64,000 nt of DNA from Glycine soja (GCF_004193775.1 NC_041011.1:40431167-40495166); one strand, 5' to 3'. Shown: positions 1 to 13,800, counted from the first letter of the stretch. The notes: generated by a model not told the origin, from the letters alone. Made by a program: numbers and translations.

Positions 1-94
1 AGGAGATTAAATAATTAACTATACAACAAACAGACTCTCAGACGTATATAACTAAGGAAAATTAAATGAAATCAAGGAAACCAGAAAATAAAAA

Positions 95-289
95 GTATGA
101 TGATACATATATTGAGCAACCCCACATGAGATCACAAGTCACAACCAAAATAATTTAAAAGGTTCTTTCTCGGTATCCTATGAATTATGAGTATGATGAT
201 ACATATATTGAGCACAAGTCCACATGAGATCACAAGTCACAACCAAAATAATTTAAAAGGTTCTTTCTCGGTATCTTATGAATTATGAT
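95..289. repeat. Tandem duplication, ~96-bp unit, two copies
   Basis: Two adjacent copies (about 95-190 and 191-289) share the same order of words: GTATGATGATACATATATTG, then CACATGAGATCACAAGTCAC, then GGTTCTTTCTCGGTATC. The second copy has a few extra bases after TTGAGCA. No coding potential is seen. This is a recent local duplication of non-coding DNA. Confidence 0.9.
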
Positions 290-734
290 ATCATTAGCAT
301 TATTATACACACATACAGTCGCACATAGACACACATTGAACTAGACGATTGATGATTGATAAAAAAGATGGATGAACATTTGTTAGCTTTAGTGTATGTG
401 TATACAAGAAAATGAGTGGCGATATTTCGAGATGATTTGCACATATATACGTGTTACAAAATTTAAGTTAAAGGGAAGAAGAGATAAAATGAGTACCTAA
501 TTGCGAAGAGGGGCTTCAAGGGGTGAATTCATTCGCAGGCAATTAGAGAATATGAGACTCAGAAGAGGGAACGAAGAAAACAAAGCACACTTGATACAGT
601 TATGCACTCGAGTTTTAAATAGCGCCGAGTTACATTAAACGGGTGACTCGGTCGAGTTCATTGAATTGGCGCAGACCACCTTAGAAAGTCACCAGAACAT
701 GTAATCTTTATTGGCCATATCCTTGAACAAGTAT

Positions 735-908
735 TCAAGTCAGCAATTCAGCATCAACCACCCAATATGAACCTTGTTCATCAATGGTTATGGGCATTTC
801 TTCCTTTAAGACCCAATAAGGTCTGGCTTTAAGGGCTGTACTTCCTGCACTCCAAGTTGCTTCTTGCATCCTTTCCGGAATCTTTTTTACCTTTCCGTAT
901 TGCTCATT
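735..908 (-). CDS. Orphan terminal exon of an unrecognised protein
   Basis: On the minus strand a strong acceptor (pyrimidine-rich tract, then TTGGCTTCCAG) at about 909-910 precedes an open frame starting NEQYGKVKKIPERMQEAT and ending VVDAELLT plus a stop. The exon gives 57 residues, is rich in charged residues and has the look of real coding sequence. I do not recognise the family. No convincing upstream exon is seen between 909 and 1,690, and a copia element starts soon after. It may be the last exon of a gene whose front was displaced or lost. A longer frame runs through the acceptor to an upstream ATG at 962, so an unspliced 75-residue ORF is the alternative reading. Confidence 0.4.
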   Translation of the reverse strand, partial: NEQYGKVKKIPERMQEATWSAGSTALKARPYWVLKEEMPITIDEQGSYWVVDAELLT

Positions 909-1688
909 CTGGAAGCCAAAAAAAGGGTGCATTAGTGTAATTTCACGTTTCAGATTAACCAAGAAGCCATAAAGAAGGTACAGGAAACAACTTGGAAGGT
1001 ACAGAAAGTAATAGCCTTATAATAGATATAGAAAAAGGTACAAAATAGGCCTATACAGGGGAATTATTACTTCCTGAACTCATTAACCCCAAAAATCCAA
1101 ACACGCCATATTCTAAGAACTCAAACAATGTGATTGAAAAAATTCTCCTGTTGTGTGGAGGACTCCCCCTTCTTCAAACTTGGATTCATATTTTTGATAA
1201 AAAAATCTCTTATCAACTATAAACTGCAACCATGCAAACACCACCACTAGGCAAACATGAATGTAGCTAGCTGACAGCTAGCAAATGGAGATTGGTTTAT
1301 CAATCCTGGGCCGGAATATATAGAATCAAGGTAGAGAACCGAATATGAAGTAAGATGCTACAGTCCAAATCGAAGTTTCTCGTGCACAAAATGGCAATTC
1401 AGTTTAATGTAGTATTTATTAAGTGGGTTGGAACGTGCAGTTTCGGGTAATGTGCGTGCCTGAATTAATGATTATCAAATTAAGTAAAACAACAACTGAT
1501 AGAAACAACTACTGTACAGCAAACCACGATCATTTTTTCGTTTTGGGATTTTTTATTTATTTTGCCTATCCGTTGGTTCTATTACAAAGAACATTACAAC
1601 TATTATACATCACGGGGAATGGATACATTATCATATACAAATACTTATTGGGTCGAGTAGTACTTCTTGTACTCAATTTTCTTTATTT

Positions 1689-1690
<2 letters not shown>

Positions 1691-1762
<72 letters not shown>
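1691..1762. repeat. (TA)n microsatellite
   Basis: About 70 bases of pure TA repeat. It abuts and probably interrupts or replaces the outer part of the left LTR of the neighbouring copia element. Confidence 0.97.
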
Positions 1763-1771
<9 letters not shown>

Positions 1772-1885
1772 TAATTGTTATTTTATTATTTGACTCCTCT
1801 ATCTAAAGTCAATAATACAAGATAAAAATCTTGTAATAACTACTTCAATTCTATTTATGAGCTACATAATAGTTATATGCTAACA
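1763..1885 (-). mobile_element. Left LTR remnant of copia element (its 3' LTR)
   Basis: This stretch matches the last ~120 bases of the right LTR (about 7,150-7,271). Both share TTTTATTATTT, a TAATAATA block, AACTACTT and the end TTATATGCTAACA. The LTR terminus (TGTTAG read on the minus strand) is at 1885. The purine-rich minus-strand segment CGTCAAGTGGGAGAA (1886-1900) next to it fits the polypurine tract. The outer part of the LTR is missing where the TA microsatellite lies. Confidence 0.75.
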
Positions 1886-4800
1886 TTCTCCCACTTGACG
1901 TATATAATATAATCTTTATTTTGATAAACAAATATGATCATAACTTAACTTAAATTTAATATTGTCACTAAAAATTAATTTTACATGAATCATGACGGTT
2001 ATATTTTAGATTAAATATTTCCTTTCATGAATTACAATATGTAACCTTTTCTTAGTGAAATATAGGATCCTAACTTTATTGATTCAATCTGAATCCTTTC
2101 ATGAATAGCTTAATGCACACCATGCCATATAAAAGAAGACAAATATTATTATTAACTAGTAAGACCTATATCAATTACATGATTCTGAAACACTTTAGCT
2201 AACAATCCTTTTGTTAATGGATCAACAATCATGAATTTTGTGTCTATGTCATCTATAGAGATTAATTCTTTCTTGAGGTCTTCTTTAACAATTAGAAACT
2301 TAATGTCTATATGCTTACTTTGGTTTCCACTCTTATTATTCTTTGAAAAGAATACTGCAACTGAATTATCACAATATTTTCAATGGTCTTTCAATAGAGT
2401 TTACAACTTTAAGACCAAAAACAAATTTCTTTGTAGCAACAAATAAATTTTGCTTCCATAGTGGATGATGTAACAATTGTTTGTCTTTTCTACTCCAAGA
2501 ACTAACACCGTTAGCTAAAAAGAAGATATAGCTTGAAGTGGACATTCTAGAGTCCATGCATCCAACAAAATCTGAATTTGTGTATCCTGTTATTTTTGAA
2601 TCATCAAAATGCTTGTATGTCAACTTATAATCCTTGGTTCCTTGAAGGTATCTCATAACCCTCTTTGTTTCCTTTCCAATCTTCCATGCTTGGATCCTTT
2701 TGATATTTTCCCAGCATTCCTATTGCAAAGGCAATATCAGACCTAGTGCTTACTTGAGCATACATGAAACTTTCTACTGCTGAAGCATAAGAAATTATTT
2801 TTATCTCTTCTTGTTCCAATATTGTTTGGGGACATTAGATTGAGACTAAATTTTCCCCTTTAACTATAGGTGCAACAATGGATGAACAATTCTGCATATT
2901 AATTTTTTTCAAAACTTTTTCTATGTAGGCCTTTTAGGATAATCTCAATGTCCTTAGAGATCTATCTCTATGAATTTCTATGCCAATGACATAGGAAGCT
3001 TCACCCATATCCTTCATATCAAAGTTCTGTGAGAGGAAAAATTTAGTGTCTTGCAAAAGACCCAAGTCGCTGCTTGCAAGTAAAATGTCATTTACAGATG
3101 GAACTAAAAAAATAAACTTACTCCCATTAACTTTAAGGTATATGCATTGGTCTACAACATTTTTCACAAATCCTTATTTGGAGACCACACTATGAAACTT
3201 TATATACCATTGGTGGGATGCTTGTTTTAGTGCATATATAGATCTTCTAAGCTTGCAAACTAAGTGACTACCTTTTTCACTTTCAAATCCCATAGGTTAA
3301 GCCATGTACATTTTTTTTTGAAAATCCTCAGTTAAGAATGTTGTTTTCATATCCATTTGTTGTAGTTCTAGTTCAAAATGAATTACCAAGGTCATAATTA
3401 TCCTAAATAAATCCTTCTTAGAGATAGGAGAAAAGGTTTCATGATAATCAATACTCTCTTTTTGAGTAAATCTTTTGGCTACAAGTCTAGCTTTATATCT
3501 TTCAACATTAATCAATACTCTCTTTATTCCTATTGCTTCTCTATCAATAAGTTCTATGCTAATGAGTTCCTTATGTGGCATATCCTCAACAAGTGGTTCT
3601 TGATTAGTTGGTTGATGTTCAATAATATTATGTTGATTATTTTGAATATCAATAAACTATTTCTTTCATAGGTAATTCCGTTAATTCTTCAAATTCCACA
3701 TGTTGAGTATTTCCACTCCCGCTAACTTCATGATCTTCAAGAAACTTTGCATTTCTAGCTAGCTTCAACTATTTTTGGAGTATAAGAAGGACAATAAAGC
3801 CTATAGCCTTTGGAGTTATTTGGATATCCAATAAAATATCCACTAGTGGTTCTTGAGTCCAATTTTCCAATGTTTAGATTATAAATCCTAACTTCAACTA
3901 GGCAACCCCATTTGCGTAAATGCCTTAAACTAGGTTTCCATCCATACCAAATTTCAAATGGTGTTTTTGGTACAACCTTAGATGGTACCCTATTCAATAT
4001 ATGTATAGTTGTTTTCAAAGCTTCACTCCCATAAGGACACAGGTAATACCTTTATGTTGTTAATCATGCTTCTAACCATTTCTATAAGCGCACTGTTTCT
4101 TATTTCGGCAACACCATTTTGTTGTGATGTACCTGCCATAGTATATTAGGAAACAATACCCTCCTCTTGAAGAAACTTTGCAAATGGACCAGCTTGTTGC
4201 CCTTTTTCTATGTACCTACCATGATATTTCCCACCTTTATCAGATCTTGCGATCGTTATTTTCTTTTCCTTTTGTTTCTCTACTTCGGCTTTGAAAACTC
4301 TAAAAGCATCAAGTGCTTCATATTTTTAGTATAGAAGATAGAGATACATAAATCTTGAGTGGTTGTCGATAAATGAAATAAAATATTTTTTGACCATTTA
4401 AACAAGGTGTGGGAAATGGTCCATAGATATCTGTATGAATAATTTCAAAAAGCTCGTTACTTCTTTTGGCACCTTTACTAGTATTGTTAGTATGCTTTTC
4501 CTTTATGCATTCTATACAAGTACTAAAATCAGCAAAGCCAATATTTCTAAGAATTTTTTCCTTTACTAATCTCTTAATTCTTTCAAGAGAAATGTGACCT
4601 AAACGCTTATGCTAAAGCACAGACGAATTTTCATCCATAATACTTGGCTTAGTTCCAATGTTGGTATGTAAGGCTATGAGAATTGTTTCAAAAATAGGAT
4701 TTAATGAAAACTTAAATAATTTTTGAACTAAAAAAACACAACCAACAACTTTATTATCTTTAATCAATTCAAAAGAAACATCGCGAAAATGAAAAGACAA

Positions 4801-6767
4801 ACCAGATCGCGTAAGCCTAGAAACAGAAATCAAGTTTCTAGAAAAAGATGGAACATAAAATTGTTTTCTGATAACAAACAGAAACCAAAATTAAAAACAA
4901 GTTTAAAAGTTCCAACAACCTCAACATGTGAACTCATCCGATTTCCCGCACAAATGCTTTGTTCACTTCCCATTGGATTCCACAGGTTTAGAAAGCCCTA
5001 CACATTATTAGCAATGTGAATTGTAGATCCTGAATCAATCCACCAAGTATTTCTAGGAGCTTCATTAAAATTTGATTCAATTTCTTTTTGAGCCATTTCT
5101 TGTATTTGAGATAATCCTTATTCATATGTCTCACCTTCTTACAGAAAAAGCAATTCATCTTTGTCCATTTCGCTTCATTTGGACAGTCTTGCGGACTCCA
5201 GGAACACCATTGCCTCTTCTTCCATTTCCTTTATTATGAGTCACCATATGGGTACTTTTAGGTGCCTCATGCTTTAATCTCTCTTCCTCTTGAACACACA
5301 TGGTCAATAATTCATTAATAGACCATTTATCCTTGTGTGCATTGTAAGAAATTTTAAAAGGACCATATTCAAGAGGAAGTGAGTTGAGAATGAAATGGAC
5401 AAGAAATGATTCAAAAATCTCGATTTCAAGGGACTTTAGTTTAGAGCAGTATTCCTCATTTTCATAATGTGCTCACACACACCCTTGATATTATCATACT
5501 TCATGCTTGAAAGCTTTTTCATTGGGGTGTTGGCCATGGACTTATCGGAGCTAACAAACTACTCTTCAATAGCATTTATATAAGTCTTAACCTTATCACT
5601 TTCAAGAATACATCCCTTTATGTTTTTGTTTATGTAAGACTTTATGAGCATCAAAATCAAGCGATTTGATTGCTCCCATCACTCATAGTTTTCCTTATCT
5701 ACTTGAGCACTTTCTACTGTAGGAATGAATGGTTCATCCACTCATAGTGCCAAGTCCAATTCCATGCAGTCCAAGGTCAAAAGAATTTGATCCTTCCAAT
5801 CAACAAAATTATTATCAATCAACATTGGGATTCCTAACTCTAACAAATTTCTAGGAATAACTTATATATAAGAAATACATACATTAATGCTACAAATAAA
5901 AAATAAACTAATAAATTCACACCTTCCTATGGACAAAGGTGCAAACACATGCATAGAATTTACAAATCTTATATGCAAACATCATAATAAATCATGCCTA
6001 TGGGTATACAAATATTATGATATTTGATCTTTATTAACTATTATTTTCCTATGGGACCAAATAACAATTTCTTTATCACATTGCTTAGGATGCTATGACC
6101 ACTCCTAAATATGTAATTCATAACTTTTAAGTGTACAATAATTCAAAATATATAGTGTCCGAATTAAACTATAAAAGCCATAAGTGTCGTAAACATAAAG
6201 ACGTGTAGGCTAAGTTTTATTTTTAAACCAATCCAAGTAGCAATGTATAACATAAATTAAAGTTGTTTTTTCCAATTTCTATCTAATTACATAAATGAAT
6301 CGGAGACAAAATCCTTTATAGTAGTAAATGATAGTTTTATCAAATTATACTAATTTCTTGTTTTCGCATGGAATAGCAAACACAATAATCAATAATAATT
6401 ATAGAAAATAATTAAAATAGAATATCAATTAAATCAATTAATTTAAATTCCATTTAAAACATTTAACGTCACATTCCTAATAAAACTTCAATTAAGATTA
6501 ATATAATAATGTTACTGGAATAAATAGAAATGGTGACAATTGAATTAATTAAAAAAGAATGAATTAGAGAGCAATATAAAACAACCAATCCACGTACGTA
6601 TAAGACCAATAGGATATTATATCCACATAATTGATTTGGTATAAGACATATGATCATTATTATAATATAATAATTATCTCGCGATTAGGTCCATTATAAA
6701 ATAAATATCTCTTCATATATGCTAAACTAAGATAGAATCACGACATATGTAACATGAATAAAAAAAG

Positions 6768-6772
<5 letters not shown>

Positions 6773-6798
<26 letters not shown>
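6773..6798. repeat. (TA)n microsatellite
   Basis: Short pure TA run just internal to the right LTR of the copia element. Confidence 0.95.
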
Positions 6799-6848
6799 CT
6801 TTATTTAAAATATATAAATAATATTGTTGAATAACAAGGCAAAAGAAG

Positions 6849-6861
6849 ACTATAATACCAA
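6849..6861 (-). other. Degenerate primer-binding site of copia element
   Basis: On the minus strand TGGTATTATAGTC resembles the initiator-Met tRNA primer site (TGGTATCAGAGC) of plant copia elements and lies directly inside the right LTR. Confidence 0.6.
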
Positions 6862-6862
6862 T

Positions 6863-7271
6863 TTTAGACCTCTTATCATGAATATCAAAATATATTTATT
6901 ATTTTATCATTGGTCCTTAATACAAAGTAAGAATAAAATAAACTTTTAAACATAAAATTAATTAAAGAGTATAAAGAAAAAGCATATCCCATTTTCAACC
7001 ATTGTTATTACAAGCAAAAGAACTTAAGAATCTCATTACACTCACAAAACAAAGAAAAAGAATAAAAATATCTTTTAGTCTTAATTTAAGGTGTATAAAT
7101 CAATGTAATACAAATTTTATAAGACAAGACAAGAAATCCTCTCTTAAAACTCAAAATATAATTATTATTTTATTATTTATTTCTCCATCAAAAACTAATA
7201 ATATAAAATAAAGACCTTATAACAACTACTTGAATTTTGTTTACAAGTCACATAACACTTATATGCTAACA
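6863..7271 (-). mobile_element. Right LTR (5' LTR) of copia element
   Basis: About 409 bp between the primer-site remnant and the terminus CTAACA at 7271. Its last ~120 bp match the left LTR remnant. The 5 bases after it are GTTAC. The matching duplication cannot be tested because the left LTR end is lost. The many differences between the two LTRs indicate an old insertion. Confidence 0.7.
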
Positions 7272-7580
7272 GTTACGAGAATGAAGAATCTATACAGCTT
7301 TATTCATGAAAGAAAGTACCTTATTGGATTTAAACTGTCATAGAGTAATAATTTCTATTTTTCAACGTAATTTGTGTTAGTTAAATCCTTTGAGGAGCAT
7401 AATCACGCACTATACTAAAATGAGGGTGAAGGGTTTCTCCTTTGTCTTGCCCTCTTCATAGGTACAGAGAATTTGATTCATTTTATCAGCCGTCAGCTAG
7501 AACAAAATAACAGAGGGAATTCTCTTTTTTTTTTTTTTAATTTGGCATGTGGTTGTTTGGTCCTTATGGTTTTCGAAGAA

Positions 7581-7639
<59 letters not shown>

Positions 7640-10431
7640 TAATTAAATTTTAGTCTCAATTTTTTTAGATGTTAATATTTAGTCTCTCAATTTTTTTTAC
7701 CAATTTTGTCTAGTTCATTTTTATTATTTAAAATTAATCAAAAGAAAATAAAAATGGACAAAACAGAAAAGTATGATTTGACATCTATTTTGGACTTATT
7801 AAAGTTGGATCTTAATAGCAATGATTGAGGGTTAAAGGAGGGAGCTATGTTTTTGTTTTCAGATTGGTGTATTGATACCTTCTCTCGTATTCTTCTATAT
7901 CCTCAAAGCGTTAATTTTTTAACTTTGCAAAAGGGTTAGAGTATCCCTTGTATTCTGTCTCAATATATTTTTTTGCTTATAAAAAAAATAAAAAATCACT
8001 ATGCTAAAATTGATTTTGTTTACAAATTAAACAAATTATAGATAAATGCAAACAGCACTCATATATAGATGTTATACTATTGCCACTCGATCGAGCTTAT
8101 ATTCATGTAAAAATATTACGCATCTGCTTGCCTAAATTCTTTGCCACAAGTTATATATACTTAATAAATCTAATGTTAAGAGATACTTCAGTTCAGGATA
8201 AACAGGTCACTTAAATGGAAAGCCTACAGCATAACGCTTACACTGGTGTACTACTGGTTAGCATTTGATTTAATTTTAATACTTCTAAAAATATTGAAGT
8301 CAGGAATTTGCTTTATGTAGAGGTTCAACATTTCTTGATTCCAGTAGTGTGACATTAGATTAAACTCCGTTTATAAATATATTTTACTTTTAAGAACTTT
8401 ACCAAATTCTTACATAATTAAAATTTGTTCGTTCTATTTTATGGTATTCTCTACCTTAATTTTTTTATCGATTAGAATTAAACATAATACTTATATATTT
8501 TGTTTAACTAACTGAGTTAAACACTTTAATTCTCTATCTTAATTTTAAACCACACCACTTATTTTAACTAGTCAATGAAATACTTTAATATTCATTTTAT
8601 ATTTTTAGAATTTGTATTGTTTCATAATTTATTAAAAACCATTAGACAAGCCCACTTTAATTAATTTTCATAAATAAAAAAATTAAGATCACTAACCACT
8701 GCAATAAAAACGTATATAAGAACATAATTAAATCTAAAAATGTTTAACAAAAGTATATCATATTGACATATTGTATTCTTAATTTCCTATTAAAATGACG
8801 AGATGCAATCGAAACTTTTCATATCTGTATCATAATGTTGAGAATCTAATTAAGCATCCATTAGGTTTTGTTAATATCCAATACGAAAGTTAAAGAGTTC
8901 TAGAATTTGATAACGAATTCGAATTTATAAAAGAAGAAATGCTATTGCCACAAAAGGTTGTCAAAAACATAATTTAACCTAAAGTGAGAGCTATGCTAAA
9001 ACATTATGGTATATATAAAGACTTCTTTTTAGGTACATTTAGGTCGGATCTGTCCCAGAACATGAAAATGCACAAATGTGCTCCACTTATGTGAGCTGTA
9101 CGAATAATAAAATTATATTATTCTCCAATAATTAAATTAAGGGCATTAGAGTGTGTGTGTTTTGTATGGATATAAAATAAAAGGTCAGTGGGGGAGCAAT
9201 TGTACCTTAACTAATAAACCTTTGATTCTACAACAGAAATTTTTCAATAGTATAGTTCTTGGCTCAGGTGTAGAAGATATGGTTGAAGGTCTGTCACTCA
9301 GCTTTATTCCCACCCAAAATAGAAAGTAAATATTGGCCGACTTCCATATTTTTAAGCGGAATTCCCCAGGAAAACTGCAGTCACAATCACATATATACGC
9401 GATTTGATTAATTCATGCATTAATGGATTTCATTGAAATAAATAAATTATACTTTTTCTCATATTTCTAACGTCTTAAAATTAAACAAATTCTTTTGTAA
9501 ACAAAATTATTTTAATAGATTGTAATGTTTTCTAAAAATATATTTTAATTAATGTTTTAAATTCTAGCGTTTCATCGTAAATTAATTTACTTTTTATCCT
9601 TTTAAGATAAAGTAAGATTTTATTGTTCTAACATAAGGTAGAGTTTTATTATTTCTTTTATTTTATTTAAAATTTGGTTGGAATATTTTATATAAGATAA
9701 AATATAAGATCAATGCACAGCATGAAAAATTAAATTAGAAATACAATTAAAATAATCCATCATCATGTAAAAAATTACAAGAGTTTAAAATTAATTAAAA
9801 AACTTAAAATTATAATTTTCAAAATATATAATTATCCATAAAATAAATTCATATAAAAATTTCATATTAGAATGTCTAATTTTATAATTTTACATTTATA
9901 AGTTAATTTAACCAATAATTTTATTAATCACTTAATCTATTTTCTTTCCTATGAGTTCTAGTCTCAATTAAAATACTAGAAATTCAATAAGTTAGTTTAA
10001 CAATTTTTCACAATCAATTAACTTTTTAGTATTTAATTAATCTTTCAAGTTTCAACTTATTTTTGTCTACTTTTACTAAACATAACCTAAATAAAAACAA
10101 CAAATATTATTGTCAAATCAAAAAACTCATCATTACTTATGTAAACTTTATTCATCTTTTATTAATATTAGGATAATTTTTTTTTCTCTTAACATAATTT
10201 ATTGTCATGATTTATATGAAAAAACCTAATTAAATCCATTAATATGATGCGTTACAATAAACATACCAGCATTTTCACATGTGACATTCGTATCGTGTTT
10301 CACAAAATATTGCCTTCACTTACACACACGCATACATGTGTAAAATAAACAGATAATCTATTTAAAACATATAAGTATTTGTTCATAGATCAAAATCTGA
10401 GGTGTGTTGTCGATCCTGATTTTAGGAAATA
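7272..10431. other. AT-rich intergenic region
   Basis: No supported gene. It holds a (TA)n run at 7583-7636 and long A/T tracts. The last few hundred bases are the presumed promoter of the NF-YB gene. A TATTTAAA-like TATA element at about 10,358 lies some 70 bases before its ATG. Confidence 0.6.
7583..7636. repeat. (TA)n microsatellite
   Basis: About 54 bases of TA repeat. Confidence 0.97.
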
Positions 10432-10857
10432 ATGGATCAGGATGAGCAAGATAGAGCATTGCCGATTGCAAATGTGAGTCGAATCATGAAGCAAATCCTT
10501 CCCCCTAGTGCAAAGATCTCCAAAGAAGGTAAACAAGTAATGCAAGAGTGTGTGACAGAGTTCATAAGTTTTGTGACTGGCGAGGCATCTGACAAGTGTC
10601 ACAAGGAGAATCGCAAGACCGTTAATGGGGATGACATCTGTTGGGCTCTAAGTTCATTAGGGTTTGACAACTATGCTGAGGCCATAGGAAGGTACTTGCA
10701 TAAATACAGGCAAGCTGAAAGGGAGAAAATCAATCACGACAAAAAGTATGAAAACCCTCATATCAACCGTGCTCCACCACCACCACTACTTCTGTCTAGG
10801 GTTACTCGTGACAAGGTTGAAAACCCTCCTCCTTCTCCTCCTAATCAATCTGGATGA
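10432..10857 (+). CDS. NF-YB: NF-YB histone-fold transcription factor subunit (non-LEC1 type)
   Basis: Intronless gene for 141 residues. The product is the B subunit of the CCAAT-binding NF-Y complex. It pairs with NF-YC through a histone fold and then with NF-YA in the nucleus. The conserved core spans about residues 9-103, with [15 protein letters not shown] (DNA-binding N-terminal part), [34 protein letters not shown] and YLHKYR. The position that is Asp in LEC1-type proteins is Lys here (AKISKEGK), so this belongs to the non-LEC1 group, resembling Arabidopsis NF-YB4/5. A short Pro-rich tail (PPPPLLL, NPPPSPP) follows. The start is the first ATG and the core begins directly after it. No lesion is seen. 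AATAAA-like poly(A) signals lie near 11,095-11,107. Confidence 0.95.
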   Translation: MDQDEQDRALPIANVSRIMKQILPPSAKISKEGKQVMQECVTEFISFVTGEASDKCHKENRKTVNGDDICWALSSLGFDNYAEAIGRYLHKYRQAEREKINHDKKYENPHINRAPPPPLLLSRVTRDKVENPPPSPPNQSG

Positions 10858-13800
10858 GTACGTAGTTTCTGTAATGAAGATTGAACAAGGTGATGACAAG
10901 AAGAACGAACACTTCTAATTTTGTTGGATGCATGTTGTGATGAGGTAATTTTGCAACTATACATGATCTGGTCAAATAAGGGGACTTCCCCTTCTATATA
11001 TCTGCTTTAAATAGTATATCACTACTGTATTGAGCTTCTGCAATGTTGTATATTATAAGGGTTTTAAGAGTAGTAGCTCTTAATTTTCTGCGATAATCAT
11101 TAATAAATTAAAATGGTCTGATTCATCTGAGCATATATAGAAAATAAAACTGGGCTAGGCTGGTTTAATTAGCAGAAGGTATTTACTTTGAAATGAAAGC
11201 TTGGGCTAATTATTTTTTTCCTTGAGATTATTTTGAAGATTATGGAACAGCAGATTTCTTGTGATCCTTACCAAAACATGATTATCGTGTTCAAGACTAA
11301 AGGGGAAATTTTAGTAAGATATAGGGTTGATGAATTTAGTTTCTAGCTAGATCCAGCTTAGCTAGCTGTTAGTTACCACTTAACATTTTCATGCATTTAG
11401 AAATGGATGTTCTTCACAAGAGATCTTATATACAGAAGACATAGAAACTGAATTCAACAAATTAACCAATAATGGAAACTAGTAACAGTAGTAACTGACA
11501 GCTAACACATATATAGTTCAAATCTTGAAAAGTTTTGAATTGGATTGAAAGGACCAAGTCAATTCATAAATGAAATTCTTCTCATCTTTTTTATCATTAA
11601 TTTCTTGTATATTTTGGCACTGCAAAACTTCCCTATCTGGTTAATTTATTAATGAATTAATCCGTGATCCCTTCATTAATCCATATCATTTGCTCCAGAA
11701 TTACAACCTATGCAGTACTAGTGACGTTAATTTATTTAGAACATTCATCAATTGTTTATACAGAACATATATTAGTAGTTTAGTTTAAGGCTTTGAGCAG
11801 TTCTTAATTAAATTGTCCTTACTCCTTAGTCCTTACCAAAATCTCCATTGGACATCTACTATGAAGGGAATGAAAGAAGTTGACCAGTTCAAATAGATAT
11901 ATGTTGACTCCTTATAATTAACTGATGTTATACATCATGAAATTAATATAGTCTTGCCACAATGAGGGTTTAACCACAGCCATAAGTTTAATTGTTACCC
12001 AAATGCAAGTAAATTTTTAGCCAGTAACACAGTGAAAAAGGCTATATATATAAAATAAACTGGGACATAAATGTACTAGGTTTTGAATTTCTAACCCTAG
12101 AATCGGGGACCACTATCTCGTTGCTTTACATGTGCATAATTAACCGTGAAAGTCGAATCACATCCCAGGCATGCCTGCATTCTACTATATTTCAAATGAA
12201 CTATTAGGACATATTGTCCCATTAAATTAAGTTGACAGTAAATTCCTTCTCAATTTTAACTTCTGTCAGAATTAGGGTTTCAGCGATGGCCTGAGATTTT
12301 CACACAAGCCCTTGGGACCACTTCTCAACTATATTACCTTAATGGATTATACTGTCTCTCTCACCATCTCTTCTGACACACACATAATAAACTTCACCAT
12401 TAACTTAGAAATATATATGTTTCCCATCCATTAGAGGGGGAAATAAAGGGAAACCATGATATTGATTTTTTACATTTGGCATTTTATACCGAAGAATAAA
12501 AATCTAAAAATCAAATAATTTACATAAGTTTAGAAATAATATTTTTGAAGGTCCATCTTGTATTGATTTTGTTTATAAAATATATATATTATGAAGGATC
12601 AGAAACCGCAAAACTTTTTGGACTATCTATAACCAATGCAATGATGTAGTTGACCATTTGACTTTGAAAACAGTAAATCATCATCACTAAGACTACCTAT
12701 ATGTATACCACCAGTACTCCAACACTAGGATATGGTTTGATTTCTTGATAGAATAACTGTACACATTAAAATTTGTAACGGGTTATGAGTCTCGGGATGA
12801 TTTTGCATATAGTTGAAGACTTTGAAATGAACAGTGTTCCCGTGGCTCCGACCACGAAATTGCAGCATCGAGATTCATAACCTTGCTTGCTGCATAGCAT
12901 TCCTTTTGAGGGAGTGGGGACTGACAATTTATCAACCAATATGGCAAACCGCGTCAGATGTGCCTTTTTTTCAGGATCAGGGGGTTGTAGTCCATATCAG
13001 TTGCAGAACCTCAACACCACAAAGCTTTTAGTAGAGTACTGCGTGTATTATATATATTCAAATTAATATATAGCGATTTAATTTCCGTGAAGCACATTGT
13101 CAATATATCAAAATCAATATTAATATTCCATGGAATTTAGTGAATGCCTGTGGCCTTGGCAGCACTGTTCCATGCTGGAGCTCTGAAAATTAGATGTGTT
13201 GTTAAAGGCTGTAACATGACATTAATTAAATATATCAATTTGAGTTATGAATCCTTATGGTTACCAATAAGTTACATCATCAGCACATATTAATTAGTTT
13301 TACACCAAAATTTCAAGCTGAAGGCTTCTCTAATATATATATTCGAGCTGTCAATATATATTCATCCTCCCCAATATGGTATTTCAAGGATGAGTCTGAA
13401 TGTCCCTTTTCTTCCATTGATCTCCCACCTATGAGAAAATGAATTCTTGACGAGTCTCTTTTCACGTTAATTATGATATACTGTTCATGTTTCTGCTGAT
13501 GGAATTTAGCTATGAAAATTAATTAATTAATTAATTCTTTGTTTAATTCGTGAACAGGCTAACTACCTAGGAACCCACGAGAAACTGAAACTCATTAATG
13601 ATGTCTTGCATATAATTAGGTTTTTTTCGTCCTTTTGTTTTGGAAATACAAGACTTCAGACTTCAGACTTCAGAGAAAACTAATGTGATCATTGTCATCA
13701 AGTTTATTTTTAACTGAAGCTCAGTACTAAGTAATTAGTTAAATTTTATGATTATAGTTTTCAGCACAGGAATTAGTTCAGTTAATAAGCTGCTGTTCAA

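Larger units (their letters stand above)
1886..6862 (-). pseudogene. Decayed Ty1/copia gag-pol
   Basis: Reading the minus strand from high to low coordinates, the copia order is present. A gag-like region lies at about 5,830-5,170. A CCHC zinc knuckle is at about 5,155-5,080, with C..C....H seen and the last Cys replaced by Tyr. The pre-integrase HxxxH-type region is near 4,620-4,560 (HKRLGHISLERIKRLV), preceded by a stop where Trp is expected. The integrase C-terminal part is at 4,018-3,755, reverse transcriptase pieces at 3,581-2,934, and the RNase H part at 2,819-2,369 (MRYLQGTKDYKL). The frame is broken many times. The reverse transcriptase active-site box reads SVND before ILLASSD instead of the usual YVDD. 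The element is therefore non-autonomous and old. Family order is established knowledge; the breaks are seen directly. Confidence 0.92.

Noticed and set aside
1423..1764. 113-codon plus-strand frame ending in Tyr-Ile repeats
   Set aside because: Its end is the translated (TA)n microsatellite and the rest has no domain; chance ORF.
12800..13100. microRNA precursor
   Set aside because: No long hairpin and none of the conserved plant microRNA words I know were found.
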